From Flavivirga aquatica (lineage in GTDB: Bacteria > Bacteroidota > Bacteroidia > Flavobacteriales > Flavobacteriaceae), in NCBI RefSeq assembly GCF_001747085.1, contig NZ_MDJD01000054.1, forward strand, positions 372,001 to 436,000: a stretch of 64,000 nt of DNA, in the 5' to 3' direction. Under the pieces are notes generated by a model, which had not been told where the DNA came from, did no database searches, and saw nothing but the letters and a program-made list of their open reading frames with translations. Positions 53,234-64,000 of the stretch are shown in pieces. The first letter of the stretch is position 1. Each line of letters starts with the position of its first letter. A program made the translations under genes and the position numbers.

Positions 53234-53979
53234 GCTAAAATATTATCTGAAGAAAACCTGTCATTAATCTCAACAGTTTTTTTATTAACAATTTTGTCTT
53301 CTATCACAGATCTAAAAACAAAATATAACCCTAGAGCATACAATACTCTAAATAGCATAACAAAACTCCAATTATGTAAATAATAAACATTTATATAATC
53401 TAAAATTGCAGAAAAGCTAAAACATATTATAGCTATCAAAAAGAGAATAGACTGTTTAGTTTGTCTATTTAAATAAACTCCAAATGCAGCAAACCCTAAT
53501 ACTATTAACACTAAACTTTTCACTACAAATAAAATAACCCCAGTATTATCTAGCATAACCTCTCTTAAACCCCCATATAAAACATACAAGAAATATAAGT
53601 TAATTAAAAAAACAACCAATAAATACGCTCCTATTAGCTTATCAACTTCTAAGAATTTAAATTTAGGTATTATAATAAATATCAAATACGTAAAACTTAA
53701 AAAATAAAAAATATTCGACGCATGATAAACTGTATCTCCTTTAAAAAATATTACAGAAGTATCTCCAAAAAAAGAGAACAATAAAAATGAAATAAATGGA
53801 ATACTTAAATATTTATATTTTATAAAAAAGAATATACAAAATACAGGAATAAATAAAGGCATTGTTGATTGTAAAAGCAACTCATTTTCAGTTATAGCAA
53901 CAACAACGTTTACAACTATTAATGTTAAAAGCGCTCCAAAAAAGACTTTATTAAAGGTAGATTTATACCAATTTTTCAT
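53230..53979 (-). CDS. YhhN-like (lysoplasmalogenase-type) membrane protein
   Basis: 249 aa from ATG 53979 with about eight hydrophobic segments (FFGALLTLIVVNVVVAIT, STMPLFIPVFCIFFFI, IPFISFLLFSFFGDTSVIFF and more). The compact polytopic layout, with an FFGDTSVIF stretch and late LDYINVYYLHN, resembles the YhhN family of lysoplasmalogenase-related proteins. It converges with the 5'-nucleotidase gene, overlapping it by 4 nt at the 3' end. It is distantly similar to the tandem pair at 54545-56093. Confidence 0.65.
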   Translation of the reverse strand: MKNWYKSTFNKVFFGALLTLIVVNVVVAITENELLLQSTMPLFIPVFCIFFFIKYKYLSIPFISFLLFSFFGDTSVIFFKGDTVYHASNIFYFLSFTYLIFIIIPKFKFLEVDKLIGAYLLVVFLINLYFLYVLYGGLREVMLDNTGVILFVVKSLVLIVLGFAAFGVYLNRQTKQSILFLIAIICFSFSAILDYINVYYLHNWSFVMLFRVLYALGLYFVFRSVIEDKIVNKKTVEINDRFSSDNILA

Positions 53980-54156
53980 GATATTAACAATAGTAGGTTG
54001 ATAACAAATATAACAATATATTTTAATTATAACGATAAAACCATACATTTCATCGGTTTTCATAACTAAAATGCGTTTTTTATAAGGTTAAAGTATAGAT
54101 ATTGATAAGTAATTGCTAAAAATGCGTCTAACACTTTAATTATAATATTTTATAAA

Positions 54157-54537
54157 ATGAAAAAATATATTCCATTAATTTTAAGAGTAATAGTAGCTGC
54201 AATATTAATTCAAACTTTACGCTTCAAATTTTCTGCTCACCCAGATAGTATTTATATTTTTGAAAAAGTTGGACTAGAACCTTATGGAAGAATAGGCATT
54301 GGTATTATCGAACTAATAGCAGGTATCTTACTTCTTATACCTAAAACTGTTTGGATAGGAGCCACATTAACCTTAGGAGTTATTGGAGGCGCTATAATGA
54401 TGCACTTAACTCAACTTGGAATAGAAGTTAATAATGACAGAGGCTTACTATTTACAACAGCAACAATTACATTTATACTCTCTGCTATCATTCTATATGT
54501 TTATAAAAAAGACATACCTTTTATAAAAAAAGCATAA
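54157..54537 (+). CDS. DoxX-like small membrane protein
   Basis: 126 aa with four membrane helices: LILRVIVAAILIQTLRFKFS, IGIGIIELIAGILLLIPKTV, GATLTLGVIGGAIMMHLTQL and TATITFILSAIILYVY. The LRFKF...FEKVGLEPYGRIGIGIIE pattern and the short length fit the DoxX family. Function in the inner membrane is unknown. The ATG is preceded by two copies of CTAAAaATGCGT within the 90-nt upstream region. It converges with the first tandem paralogue. Confidence 0.72.
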   Translation: MKKYIPLILRVIVAAILIQTLRFKFSAHPDSIYIFEKVGLEPYGRIGIGIIELIAGILLLIPKTVWIGATLTLGVIGGAIMMHLTQLGIEVNNDRGLLFTTATITFILSAIILYVYKKDIPFIKKA

Positions 54538-54544
54538 AACAACT

Positions 54545-55282
54545 TTATTCTACAGCAGCATAATTTTCTTTATCATTAGTCTTATTCAATAATTTTGTTT
54601 GCTGATATAAAAAATGAAAAGCCGTTAAATTAAGTGTAACGAATATAAAACTTAAAAAACTACGTTCTGAAATATAAAAATATGCAATTTGTATAACTTC
54701 TGAAAAAACAATACATAAAACACCGATAAACAAATACAAAGATTTCTTATTATCTCTATAAAAATAATTCAATAAAGCTACAGATAACAACAATAAGAGA
54801 ACTACATTATATATCAACTCTAAATAATAATCATTATTCATCTTTAAAAAGGGAACCACTATAGCTTGTAAAACATAGACTAAATATATATTCAAAATTG
54901 TTAAGACAACTAAATTTATTTTGAAGTTTTTTAAAACATGAAGAGCACATAACGTGCTACATATTTTTCTCATTAAAAATAAATAAGCAATAATATACAA
55001 TAAATTCCCTACAAAGTAATCAAAATCATCCAACATAGAACCTTTCTCAGGTGACATCATTTGAATACCTCCATCCATTAAGTTTGATCCTGAATAAAAT
55101 AATAAAAACAAAAAAAATAGAGTGTTCTTTTTCTTTATGCACAATGCATACATTACAGTTATCACAGGCACCATCAATAAATATAGCATCTCCGCTATTA
55201 CACTTTTACCGCTAAATTCAAAAACAGCAAACAATATATATAATAACAATATTAAAGACAGCAAAACCTTCGAACTATACAT
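54545..55282 (-). CDS. Tandem-paralogue membrane protein A (YhhN-like, unknown)
   Basis: 245 aa with about seven to eight hydrophobic segments (SLILLLYILFAVFEF, MLYLLMVPVITVMYALCI and so on). Clear paralogue of the next gene: YFYRDNKKSLYLFIGVLCIV here against YFYKDNKKSLYLFLGVLCIV there, with VLQAIV/VLQFIV and GNLLYI blocks conserved between them. There is weaker likeness to the 53230-53979 protein. No catalytic motif is evident. A 15-bp inverted repeat ends 3 nt before its ATG. Confidence 0.7.
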   Translation of the reverse strand: MYSSKVLLSLILLLYILFAVFEFSGKSVIAEMLYLLMVPVITVMYALCIKKKNTLFFLFLLFYSGSNLMDGGIQMMSPEKGSMLDDFDYFVGNLLYIIAYLFLMRKICSTLCALHVLKNFKINLVVLTILNIYLVYVLQAIVVPFLKMNNDYYLELIYNVVLLLLLSVALLNYFYRDNKKSLYLFIGVLCIVFSEVIQIAYFYISERSFLSFIFVTLNLTAFHFLYQQTKLLNKTNDKENYAAVE

Positions 55283-55284
55283 AA

Positions 55285-55321
55285 AATCATTTTGTTATAT
55301 GATAAATATAACAAAATGATT
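55285..55321. repeat. 15-bp perfect inverted repeat at the start of paralogue A
   Basis: AATCATTTTGTTATA at 55285-55299 and its complement at 55307-55321, with a 7-nt loop, ending 3 nt before the ATG at 55282-55280. The hairpin could mask the translation start, act as an operator, or terminate paralogue B, which stops at 55359. Confidence 0.6.
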
Positions 55322-55358
55322 CCATTAAACGCAAAAAAAGAGCATTTTATCGATGTTA

Positions 55359-56093
55359 TTATGTCTTGTTTATATCCTGAAACGGCTTAAATTTATTTTG
55401 AAATTTTGATTGTTCGAATAAAAAATAAAAAGCAATAAGAGAAATCATTACAGACAAAAAGCTTAATAAAAAACGTTTTGCTATATAAATATAACCAAGA
55501 GCAATAAACTCAGAGAAAACAATACATAACACCCCTAGGAATAGGTATAAGGACTTCTTATTATCTTTATAAAAATAATTTAACAAACCTAAAGACAGCA
55601 AGAGGAGCATTATTATATTATAAAACAATTCTAAACAGTACTCAATACCAAACTCTATATGCTTGCTTACAATAAACTGTAAGACATAAACCACGTATGC
55701 ATTCAAAAAAGCTAAGACAACTATATGAAATTTTAAATTTTTAAAAACATATGACAGACTAAGCGATTTAGCTACATCTATAAATAAAAAACTATAAGCA
55801 AAAATATAAAGTAAATTACCTATATGATAATGAAATCTATAAAAGAAAGAACTTTCTTTATAAAAACCGCAATGAATTATTAAAGCTAAGAAATCTGAAA
55901 ATGAATAACATAACAAGAATAATAAAAATAATTTATTTTTATTATTGACAAAAAAAACATAAACTAAAAACATAAGAGGTACAATTAAAGACTCTATAAA
56001 AAGAGCGACATCTTCATAACCTATAAATTCAAAAACAACAAATAGCACGTACAGCAACACCACTAATCCAACAAAGACTTTTGACTTGTACAT
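55359..56093 (-). CDS. Tandem-paralogue membrane protein B (YhhN-like, unknown)
   Basis: 244 aa with the same hydrophobic layout as paralogue A (LVVLLYVLFVVFEFIGYEDV, FLVYVFFVNNKNKLFLLFLL and LYLFLGVLCIVFSEFIALGY). It lies upstream of A on the same strand with 76 nt between them, including the hairpin at 55285-55321. A 9-bp palindrome precedes its ATG by 10 nt. The tandem order and shared motifs imply a gene duplication followed by divergence. Confidence 0.7.
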   Translation of the reverse strand: MYKSKVFVGLVVLLYVLFVVFEFIGYEDVALFIESLIVPLMFLVYVFFVNNKNKLFLLFLLCYSFSDFLALIIHCGFYKESSFFYRFHYHIGNLLYIFAYSFLFIDVAKSLSLSYVFKNLKFHIVVLAFLNAYVVYVLQFIVSKHIEFGIEYCLELFYNIIMLLLLSLGLLNYFYKDNKKSLYLFLGVLCIVFSEFIALGYIYIAKRFLLSFLSVMISLIAFYFLFEQSKFQNKFKPFQDINKT

Positions 56094-56103
56094 AATAGCA
56101 ATT

Positions 56104-56123
56104 TATATTAGCGTGCTAATATA
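56104..56123. promoter_or_regulatory. Operator-like palindrome upstream of paralogue B
   Basis: TATATTAGC at 56104-56112 and GCTAATATA at 56115-56123 with a 2-nt centre, 10 nt before the ATG at 56093. A dimeric regulator could bind here. No T run follows, so a terminator is less likely. Confidence 0.4.
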
Positions 56124-56168
56124 GTTAAAAACAACTATTAAGCGTTAAAAGGTGTTATTCGTCGAATT

Positions 56169-59018
<2,850 letters not shown>

Positions 59019-59022
<4 letters not shown>

Positions 59023-59510
59023 AAATCTTTTATCATCCAAACACCACATGAATAATGTCCCGTATTACCTAATGCGCCTTGTAAATGTTTAAACCCATAA
59101 CTTTCATAAATATGTATAGCTGCCTTGAGCTGAGATGCAGATTCAATATAACATTGTTTATATCCTAAATCTTTGGCCGTCTGCATACATTTTTCAAACA
59201 GTTTTTTACCATACCCAAGTCCTCTTACTTTATGAGAAAAATACATTTTTTGAATTTCACACACTTCAGTTTCAAAACCACTTAAAGGCTTTATTCCTCC
59301 TCCTCCTAAAACTTCTCCATTTTTATCAATAACAAAATAAATATCATTATCACTTTGATAAGACTGATACATTCTTGGAGTCTCCTTATCTGAATATGCC
59401 GTACCTTCCAAAGGAATTTTAAATTCATGGAAGCAATCTCTAATAACTTGCTCTAATTGCACGTTATCATCAGGCTTAATTTCTCGAATAACTATAGTAT
59501 CTTTACTCAC
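59019..59510 (-). CDS. GNAT family N-acetyltransferase
   Basis: 163 aa starting from GTG at 59510, since no ATG is available near the start. The GNAT fold shows in IREIKPDDNVQLEQVIRDCF near residue 8, VCEIQKMYFSHKVRGLGYGK near 88 with the acetyl-CoA-binding RGLGYGKKLFE loop, and AAIHIYESYGFKHLQGALG near 130. Acceptor substrate unknown. It overlaps prmC by 4 nt and diverges from the LEA-type gene. Confidence 0.88.
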
Positions 59511-59563
59511 TTTAATTAGTACTTTTAAAGTAGTGAAGATACATTAAATCTAAAAATTTGAAA

Positions 59564-60019
59564 ATGAAAAGACTTATAATCTTATCAACAATATATATTA
59601 CTCTTTTTAGTTGTTCTATAAACAAAAAACCAGAGTTTATAAACATTGAGAACATTAAAGTTTTAGAGTCTACCTCAAAGCATATTACTTTTACAGCAAA
59701 TGCTTTGTTTATAAACCCTAATGATGTTGGTGGCGAATTAAAAACCGATGAAATAAAAGTTTATGTTAACAACAATGAAATGGCTACTATATCTACAGAA
59801 AATTTTAAAGTTCCTACTAAAAAAGAATTTTTTATTCCTTTAAAAGCTAATATTCCAATTGATAGCATTTTTAGCGATAACAGTCTTAGCGCTTTACTAG
59901 GAAGTATTTTTAATAAAAAACTAAAAGTGCAATACAAAGGCGATATTAAATATAAAATTTTAGGCTTTACGCATACCTACAGTATTGATAAAACCGAAAA
60001 TATAAAGATTAAACTTTAA
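59564..60019 (+). CDS. LEA type 2 (WHy-domain) lipoprotein
   Basis: 151 aa from the ATG at 59564, with a lipoprotein signal (LIILSTIYITLFSC). The mature part is one beta-sandwich LEA14/WHy domain: FINIENIKVLESTSKHITFT, NALFINPNDVGGELKTDEIK and VPTKKEFFIPLKANIPIDS. Proposed roles in the family are desiccation or stress protection, but in bacteria the function is uncertain. It is 1 nt upstream of ribD, and translational coupling is likely. Confidence 0.82.
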   Translation: MKRLIILSTIYITLFSCSINKKPEFINIENIKVLESTSKHITFTANALFINPNDVGGELKTDEIKVYVNNNEMATISTENFKVPTKKEFFIPLKANIPIDSIFSDNSLSALLGSIFNKKLKVQYKGDIKYKILGFTHTYSIDKTENIKIKL

Positions 60020-60020
60020 T

Positions 60021-61028
60021 ATGGTTACTCAGCACGAAACTTACATAAAACGCTGTATTGAAATTGCAAAAAACGGATTAGGAAACACTAGACCAAACCC
60101 TTCTGTTGGAGCTGTTTTAACCTATAACAACAACATTATTGGAGAAGGTTATACAAGCCCCTATGGTGGCAATCATGCAGAAGTGAATGCTATAAACTCA
60201 GTTTCAAACAAAAAATTACTAAAAGAAGCTACTCTTTATGTGACTTTAGAGCCTTGTTCCCATTACGGAAAAACACCGCCTTGTAGTGATCTAATCATTA
60301 AGTATGGTATACCAAATGTTGTTATAGGATGCGTTGATGATAATACACAAGTAGCTGGAAAAGGCATTAAAAAACTTAAAAATGCCGGCTGTAATGTAAC
60401 TGTTGGCGTCATGGAAAAGGCATGTAAAAAACATCATAAACGTTTTTTTACATATCACAATAAAAGACGACCATATATTATTTTAAAATGGGCTGAATCC
60501 ATTGATGGATTTATTGCTCCAATCACAAAAGACCAACTAAAACCAGTCTGGATTACTAATGAATTATCTAGACAAATCGTCCACAAATGGCGAGCAGAAG
60601 AACAAGCCATTTTAGTTGGTACCAACACTGTAAATCAAGATAACCCTTCCCTAACTACAAGAGATTGGGCTGGACAAAACCCAATTAGAGTTGTAATTGA
60701 TAAAGAAGAAAAACTTCAGAAAAATCACGCCATATTCAATGATAAAGCTGAGACTATCATTATCAATAAAAACAATATTAATTTCTCTAAAAATATAACC
60801 AAACAAATAACTCATCTTTTATTTAAAAAAAATATAACATCTGTAATTATTGAAGGAGGTACAAAAACATTACAAACCTTTATAGATGAAAATATCTGGG
60901 ACGAAGCCCGAGTTTTTACAGGAAACACATCTTTTAAATCTGGAGTTACTGCTCCTAAGTTTTCAGGTAATTTAGTTTCCGAAGAAAAAATAATAACAGA
61001 TACTCTTAAAATTTACACGAATGATTAA
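60021..61028 (+). CDS. ribD: Bifunctional riboflavin biosynthesis deaminase/reductase RibD
   Basis: 335 aa. The N-terminal deaminase has TRPNPSVGAVLTYNNN near residue 23, the zinc motif GGNHAEVNAI near 50 and VTLEPCSHYGKTPPCSDLII near 73. The C-terminal reductase starts around residue 150: RPYIILKWAESIDGFIAP and EEQAILVGTNTVNQDNPSLT near 193. It converts 2,5-diamino-6-ribosylamino-pyrimidinone 5'-phosphate in flavin synthesis. It ends 8 nt into the HAD gene. Confidence 0.95.
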   Translation: MVTQHETYIKRCIEIAKNGLGNTRPNPSVGAVLTYNNNIIGEGYTSPYGGNHAEVNAINSVSNKKLLKEATLYVTLEPCSHYGKTPPCSDLIIKYGIPNVVIGCVDDNTQVAGKGIKKLKNAGCNVTVGVMEKACKKHHKRFFTYHNKRRPYIILKWAESIDGFIAPITKDQLKPVWITNELSRQIVHKWRAEEQAILVGTNTVNQDNPSLTTRDWAGQNPIRVVIDKEEKLQKNHAIFNDKAETIIINKNNINFSKNITKQITHLLFKKNITSVIIEGGTKTLQTFIDENIWDEARVFTGNTSFKSGVTAPKFSGNLVSEEKIITDTLKIYTND

Positions 61029-61632
61029 AACTATTATTTTCGATTTTGGTAATGTATTTATCAATTTAGATATCGAAGGCTGGCAAAAAAATATGCTAGA
61101 TACATTTCAAATAGATACACTTTCTGAAGAAATACTTGCTTTCAACAACTTTTACGAACAAGGGTTAATTTCCACCAATGAGTTTCTGGAATTCTATATT
61201 GAAAATTTCCCTAAACTTTCAAAAGAAGATATTACCTATGTTTGGAATTACATATTAAAAGATTTCCCTAAATTTAGATTAGATTTCTTAAAAACCTTAA
61301 AAGCTTCTGCAAAATACAAACTCATTCTTCTTAGTAATACAAATGAACTTCATATTAGTTGGATCAAAGAAAACGTTTCTTTTTATGAAGAATTTAAAAA
61401 CTGTTTTGATGCTTTTTATTTATCTCATGAAATTCACTTAACAAAACCTAACAATGATATTTTTGAATTCGTTTTAAATGAAAACAATATAAATGCAAAA
61501 GAATGCCTTTTTATTGATGACAATCAAAATAACATAAAGGCTGCAAACGCGTTACATATTCAAACTTGGCATATTACGCCATACACTGAAGATGTGATCA
61601 ACTTATTTGAAACCAAAAATGACTTATTTTAA
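61021..61632 (+). CDS. HAD superfamily hydrolase (subfamily IA)
   Basis: 203 aa. Motif I is IIFDFGNVFINLDIEG, with the nucleophile aspartate and a Gly in place of the second Asp, as in YihX-like phosphatases. Motif II is LILLSNTNELHISW near residue 100, the lysine is in HLTKPNNDIFEFVL near 140 and motif III is ECLFIDDNQNNIKAANAL near 162. It probably dephosphorylates a sugar or nucleotide phosphate. Flavin-pathway phosphatases are often HAD proteins, and the ribD overlap makes that possible here. Confidence 0.88.
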   Translation: MIKTIIFDFGNVFINLDIEGWQKNMLDTFQIDTLSEEILAFNNFYEQGLISTNEFLEFYIENFPKLSKEDITYVWNYILKDFPKFRLDFLKTLKASAKYKLILLSNTNELHISWIKENVSFYEEFKNCFDAFYLSHEIHLTKPNNDIFEFVLNENNINAKECLFIDDNQNNIKAANALHIQTWHITPYTEDVINLFETKNDLF

Positions 61633-61638
61633 ATTCCT

Positions 61639-62247
61639 TTGACAGAAAAAGACACATATAACACTATTGAAACCGCAATAAGTTCTGTTTTATTTAAAGA
61701 CAAAAACAGCAAGTTTTTTGGATACGCTTTTCCCGTCTTAAATGAAGATAAAGTTAAAGCCTTTTTAGAAAAATTAAAAAAGGAACATCATTCTGCAAGA
61801 CATTGGTGCTATGCCTATCAATTAGGCACAGAAAAAACAAGCTACCGTGCTAATGACGACGGCGAACCCAGTAACTCTGCTGGCATGCCTATTTATGGGC
61901 AAATACAATCATTTAATGTCACTAATATTCTAATTGTTGTAGTACGTTATTTTGGAGGTGTTAAATTAGGTGTTGGAGGCCTAATAAACGCCTATAAAAC
62001 TACAGCTCAAATGACTCTTGAAGAAGCTAATGTTATAGAAAAAACTATAAATATCGATTACCTTATCACATTTGATTACAAAAACATGAATAAGGTGATG
62101 CGTGTCATTAAAGAAAAACAGTTAAATATTACAAATCAAAAATTAGAAATGGATTGTCAAATTACAATTTCTGTTAGAAAAAAAGATTCAAAATCTATTT
62201 TTGAAATCTTTGATCGTCTTTTTGAAATAGATATAAAAATACTGTAA
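61639..62247 (+). CDS. YigZ/IMPACT family protein
   Basis: 202 aa with a TTG start at 61639, which gives the family-typical N-terminus TEKDTYNTIETA. The UPF0029 domain reads HHSARHWCYAYQLG near residue 50, YRANDDGEPSNSAGMPIYGQ near 71, and VVVVRYFGGVKLGVGGLINA near 96. A smaller C-terminal domain follows. Function uncertain; homologues have been tied to translation regulation. It is 6 nt after the HAD gene, the fourth member of the 59564-62247 operon. Confidence 0.9.
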   Translation: MTEKDTYNTIETAISSVLFKDKNSKFFGYAFPVLNEDKVKAFLEKLKKEHHSARHWCYAYQLGTEKTSYRANDDGEPSNSAGMPIYGQIQSFNVTNILIVVVRYFGGVKLGVGGLINAYKTTAQMTLEEANVIEKTINIDYLITFDYKNMNKVMRVIKEKQLNITNQKLEMDCQITISVRKKDSKSIFEIFDRLFEIDIKIL

Positions 62248-62269
62248 TAATATTCTGTTTTTTTTTAAT

Positions 62270-62668
62270 TTAAGCCTCAATTAGCCTCATAAAATATTCA
62301 GGCGCCCTAACTGGTCTATTTGTTTTCTTATCAACAAATACTAAAACAGTACTTGCCGTAGTTAAAATTTCATCAGCTTCATTTGTAATTTCATATTCAA
62401 ATTCAATTTTTGCTGATGGCTTATTTTTCAGCTTAGTCTTCACTTTAATTATATCATCATAACCTGCCGACTTTTTATAATTTATATTTAAAGAAACTAC
62501 TGGCAACATTATTCCTTCTTCTTCCATTGATTTATAAGAAACCCCTAACTTTCTTAACCATTCAATTCTTCCCATTTCGAGATATAATGCATAATTTCCA
62601 TGATAAACTACCCCCATTTGATCTGTTTCACCATATCTCACTCTTATTTGTATTTCTTCAAATTTCAT
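62270..62668 (-). CDS. Acyl-CoA thioesterase (4HBT family)
   Basis: 132 aa from the ATG at 62668. A hot-dog fold with RVRYGETDQMGVVYHGNYAL near residue 8, typical of the YbgC/4HBT family with its catalytic aspartate, and EMGRIEWLRKLGVSYKSMEE following it. The likely substrate is a short acyl-CoA. It is divergent from dnaA and converges with the YigZ gene. Confidence 0.9.
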   Translation of the reverse strand: MKFEEIQIRVRYGETDQMGVVYHGNYALYLEMGRIEWLRKLGVSYKSMEEEGIMLPVVSLNINYKKSAGYDDIIKVKTKLKNKPSAKIEFEYEITNEADEILTTASTVLVFVDKKTNRPVRAPEYFMRLIEA

Positions 62669-62773
62669 AGCGCTATTCAATTATTTTTTTGTAGTTTCGG
62701 TTTAAGAATAAACATGGTGAAAAAAATCTAGAAAATCAATAGTAAATGATTTTTTTTTTAAGAATTTTGTTCA

Positions 62774-62819
62774 CATATTTGCCAAAGAATTAAAGGGGAG
62801 ATGAGAAGTCAATTCTCAT
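62774..62819 (+). promoter_or_regulatory. dnaA 5' region: -7-like element and leader hairpin
   Basis: CATATTTG at 62774-62781 is one base off TAnnTTTG. AAGGGGAG at 62793-62800 is followed by a stem (ATGAGAA at 62801-62807 and its complement at 62813-62819) that ends 37 nt before the dnaA ATG. I see no DnaA boxes (TTATCCACA-like) in 62669-62856. Confidence 0.4.
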
Positions 62820-62856
62820 AAATAATCTATCTAACAAAAACCAACAAATCTAACAA

Positions 62857-64000
62857 ATGAGTGTAACTGCGCAATCGGTATGGAATAATTGTCTCGAATT
62901 TATAAAAGATAATATTCAACCGCAAGCATACAAAACTTGGTTTGAGCCAATAATAGCAGTTAAGCTTACAGATGCAGCTTTAAGTATTCAAGTACCTAGT
63001 AAATTCTTTTATGAATGGCTTGAAGAACATTATGTGAAAATTCTTAAAGTATCACTAACTAAAGAATTAGGTGAAACAGCCAAACTTGTATACATTATAA
63101 AAATGGAAAACACGTATGGTAATAAACAACCTTTTACAGAAAAAATTCCAAGTTCTAATAGAGGTGCTGTGAAATCTCAAAATGTAGATATTCCTTTAAA
63201 TAATAAAAGCCCAGAATTACGTAATCCATTCGTTATTCCTGGTATTAGAAATGTAAAAATAGAATCTCAACTTAATCCAAATTATAGTTTTGAGAATTTC
63301 TTAGAAGGAGATTCAAATAGACTAGCTCGTAGTGCCGGATTAGCTGTAGCTGCAAAACCAGGAGGAACATCATTTAACCCACTATTGGTTTTTGGAGGCG
63401 TAGGTTTAGGAAAAACACATTTAGCTCATGCTATAGGGGTTGATATTAAAGATAAATATCCAGAAAAAACAGTACTATATATATCTGCAGAAAAATTTAC
63501 TCAGCAATACATAGATGCTGTTAAGAAAAATAATAGGAATGATTTTATTCATTTTTACCAAATTATTGATGTACTAATTATTGATGATGTACAATTCCTT
63601 TCTGGAAAAACTGGAACACAGGATGTATTCTTCCATATTTTCAATCATTTACACCAAAATGGAAAACAGGTTATTTTAACCAGTGATAAAGCACCTGTTG
63701 ATATGCAGGACATAGAACAACGCTTATTATCACGTTTTAAATGGGGATTATCTGCTGAATTACAAAATCCAGATTTCGAAACCAGAGTTTCAATTTTGAA
63801 AAACAAATTATATCGCGATGGTGTTGAAATGCCAGAAGATATTATTGACTATGTTGCAAAAAATATAAAATCTAACGTAAGAGAACTAGAAGGAGCCATT
63901 ATTTCATTAATTGCTCAATCTTCTTTTAATAAAAAAGAAATCACTATAGATTTAGCTAGAATCATAGTTGAAAAGTTTGTAAAAAATACAAAACGAGAAG
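62857..64000 (+). CDS. dnaA: Chromosomal replication initiator DnaA (5' part, runs off the right edge)
   Basis: The first 381 codons of dnaA. Domain I starts SVTAQSVWNNCLEFIKDNIQ, followed by a short linker (residues about 90-135). The AAA+ domain has YSFENFLEGDSNRLARSAGL near residue 142, Walker A FGGVGLGKTHLAHAIGVD near 178, Walker B VLIIDDVQFLSGKTGTQDVF near 236 and VILTSDKAPVDMQDIEQRLL near 266. The sensor II region follows, with NVRELEGAIISLI. The DNA-binding domain IV is outside the window. It initiates replication at oriC and is divergent from the thioesterase. Confidence 0.98.
   Translation, partial: MSVTAQSVWNNCLEFIKDNIQPQAYKTWFEPIIAVKLTDAALSIQVPSKFFYEWLEEHYVKILKVSLTKELGETAKLVYIIKMENTYGNKQPFTEKIPSSNRGAVKSQNVDIPLNNKSPELRNPFVIPGIRNVKIESQLNPNYSFENFLEGDSNRLARSAGLAVAAKPGGTSFNPLLVFGGVGLGKTHLAHAIGVDIKDKYPEKTVLYISAEKFTQQYIDAVKKNNRNDFIHFYQIIDVLIIDDVQFLSGKTGTQDVFFHIFNHLHQNGKQVILTSDKAPVDMQDIEQRLLSRFKWGLSAELQNPDFETRVSILKNKLYRDGVEMPEDIIDYVAKNIKSNVRELEGAIISLIAQSSFNKKEITIDLARIIVEKFVKNTKRE

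Noticed and set aside
53980-54063. Longer N-terminus of the YhhN-like protein
   Set aside because: The extension is low-complexity and not membrane-protein-like before the ATG at 53979; a shorter start gives a normal topology.
62669-62856. oriC next to dnaA
   Set aside because: No DnaA boxes or clustered 9-mers are visible in the spacer; the origin may lie beyond the right edge or elsewhere.

Overview
The window is visibly AT-rich and comes from a Bacteroidota bacterium, most likely a marine member of the Flavobacteriaceae. Three things point that way. Many promoters have the Bacteroidota -7 element TAnnTTTG, sometimes with TTG about 19-20 nt upstream, and Shine-Dalgarno sequences are mostly absent. 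The families are flavobacterial: DUF349, DUF6913, DUF4835 (named PorD in some annotations), BatA/vWA, HTTM, and paired aconitases. The block coaE-YbbR-GT2-fabI-recN-DUF4835-coaBC-rpoZ-bamD-dapA follows a gene order I know from this family. Almost all of the window is chromosomal housekeeping DNA. I see no rRNA, tRNA, intact insertion sequence, prophage or CRISPR array.

Layout. 1-5015: shikimate dehydrogenase (aroE), a DUF349 repeat protein, mazG and an acyltransferase-like membrane protein. 5016-7900 is the one accessory-looking island. It holds a decayed C-terminal piece of a TonB-dependent receptor, a tiny Lys/Pro-rich ORF, an HNH-type gene that appears to have lost its catalytic core and to be frameshifted, a DUF3892 gene, a structured boundary sequence, an anchored protein of unknown function and a 139-bp element with 23-bp perfect inverted ends. 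7921-13367: two aconitases of different classes side by side, separated by a structured-RNA candidate. 13717-18902: an envelope-folding operon of three SurA/PpiC-type proteins followed by a MoxR ATPase. 19027-26748: small conserved proteins, folE, a membrane gene interrupted by an in-frame TAG, a LolD-type ATPase, an esterase, an MFS transporter, DUF2400, an S10 peptidase and an unknown Trp-rich protein. 26821-29814: a CMD/AhpD-like protein beside an orphan AraC DNA-binding domain, then an M61 peptidase. 30112-31009: a Panacea-domain gene overlapping a small membrane-protein gene, laid out like a toxin-antitoxin operon.

31065-36400: a glycosyltransferase with an extra C-terminal domain, a BatA/vWA protein, a dihydroorotase-like protein lacking its metal-binding histidines, a small membrane protein and an esterase. 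36586-43290: HTTM protein, a two-component system, coaE, YbbR and GT2. 43343-51489: a small membrane protein, fabI, recN, DUF4835, coaBC, omega-like rpoZ, bamD, dapA and DUF6913, mostly co-directional on the minus strand. 51550-53233: a 5'-nucleotidase split into two genes in reversed domain order. 53230-56093: YhhN-like membrane proteins, including a tandem pair with palindromes at their 5' ends. 56169-59510: ligA, prmC and a GNAT gene. 59564-62247: LEA-type lipoprotein, ribD, a HAD hydrolase and a YigZ-type protein. The window ends with a thioesterase and the first 381 codons of dnaA.

The most notable loci are the Panacea/membrane-protein pair, the structured RNA candidate between the aconitases, the degraded HNH/DUF3892 island, the metal-ligand-less dihydroorotase homologue and several large perfect hairpins. 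I do not see a large multi-gene undescribed system. Family assignments come from recognition of motifs and were not checked by any search.
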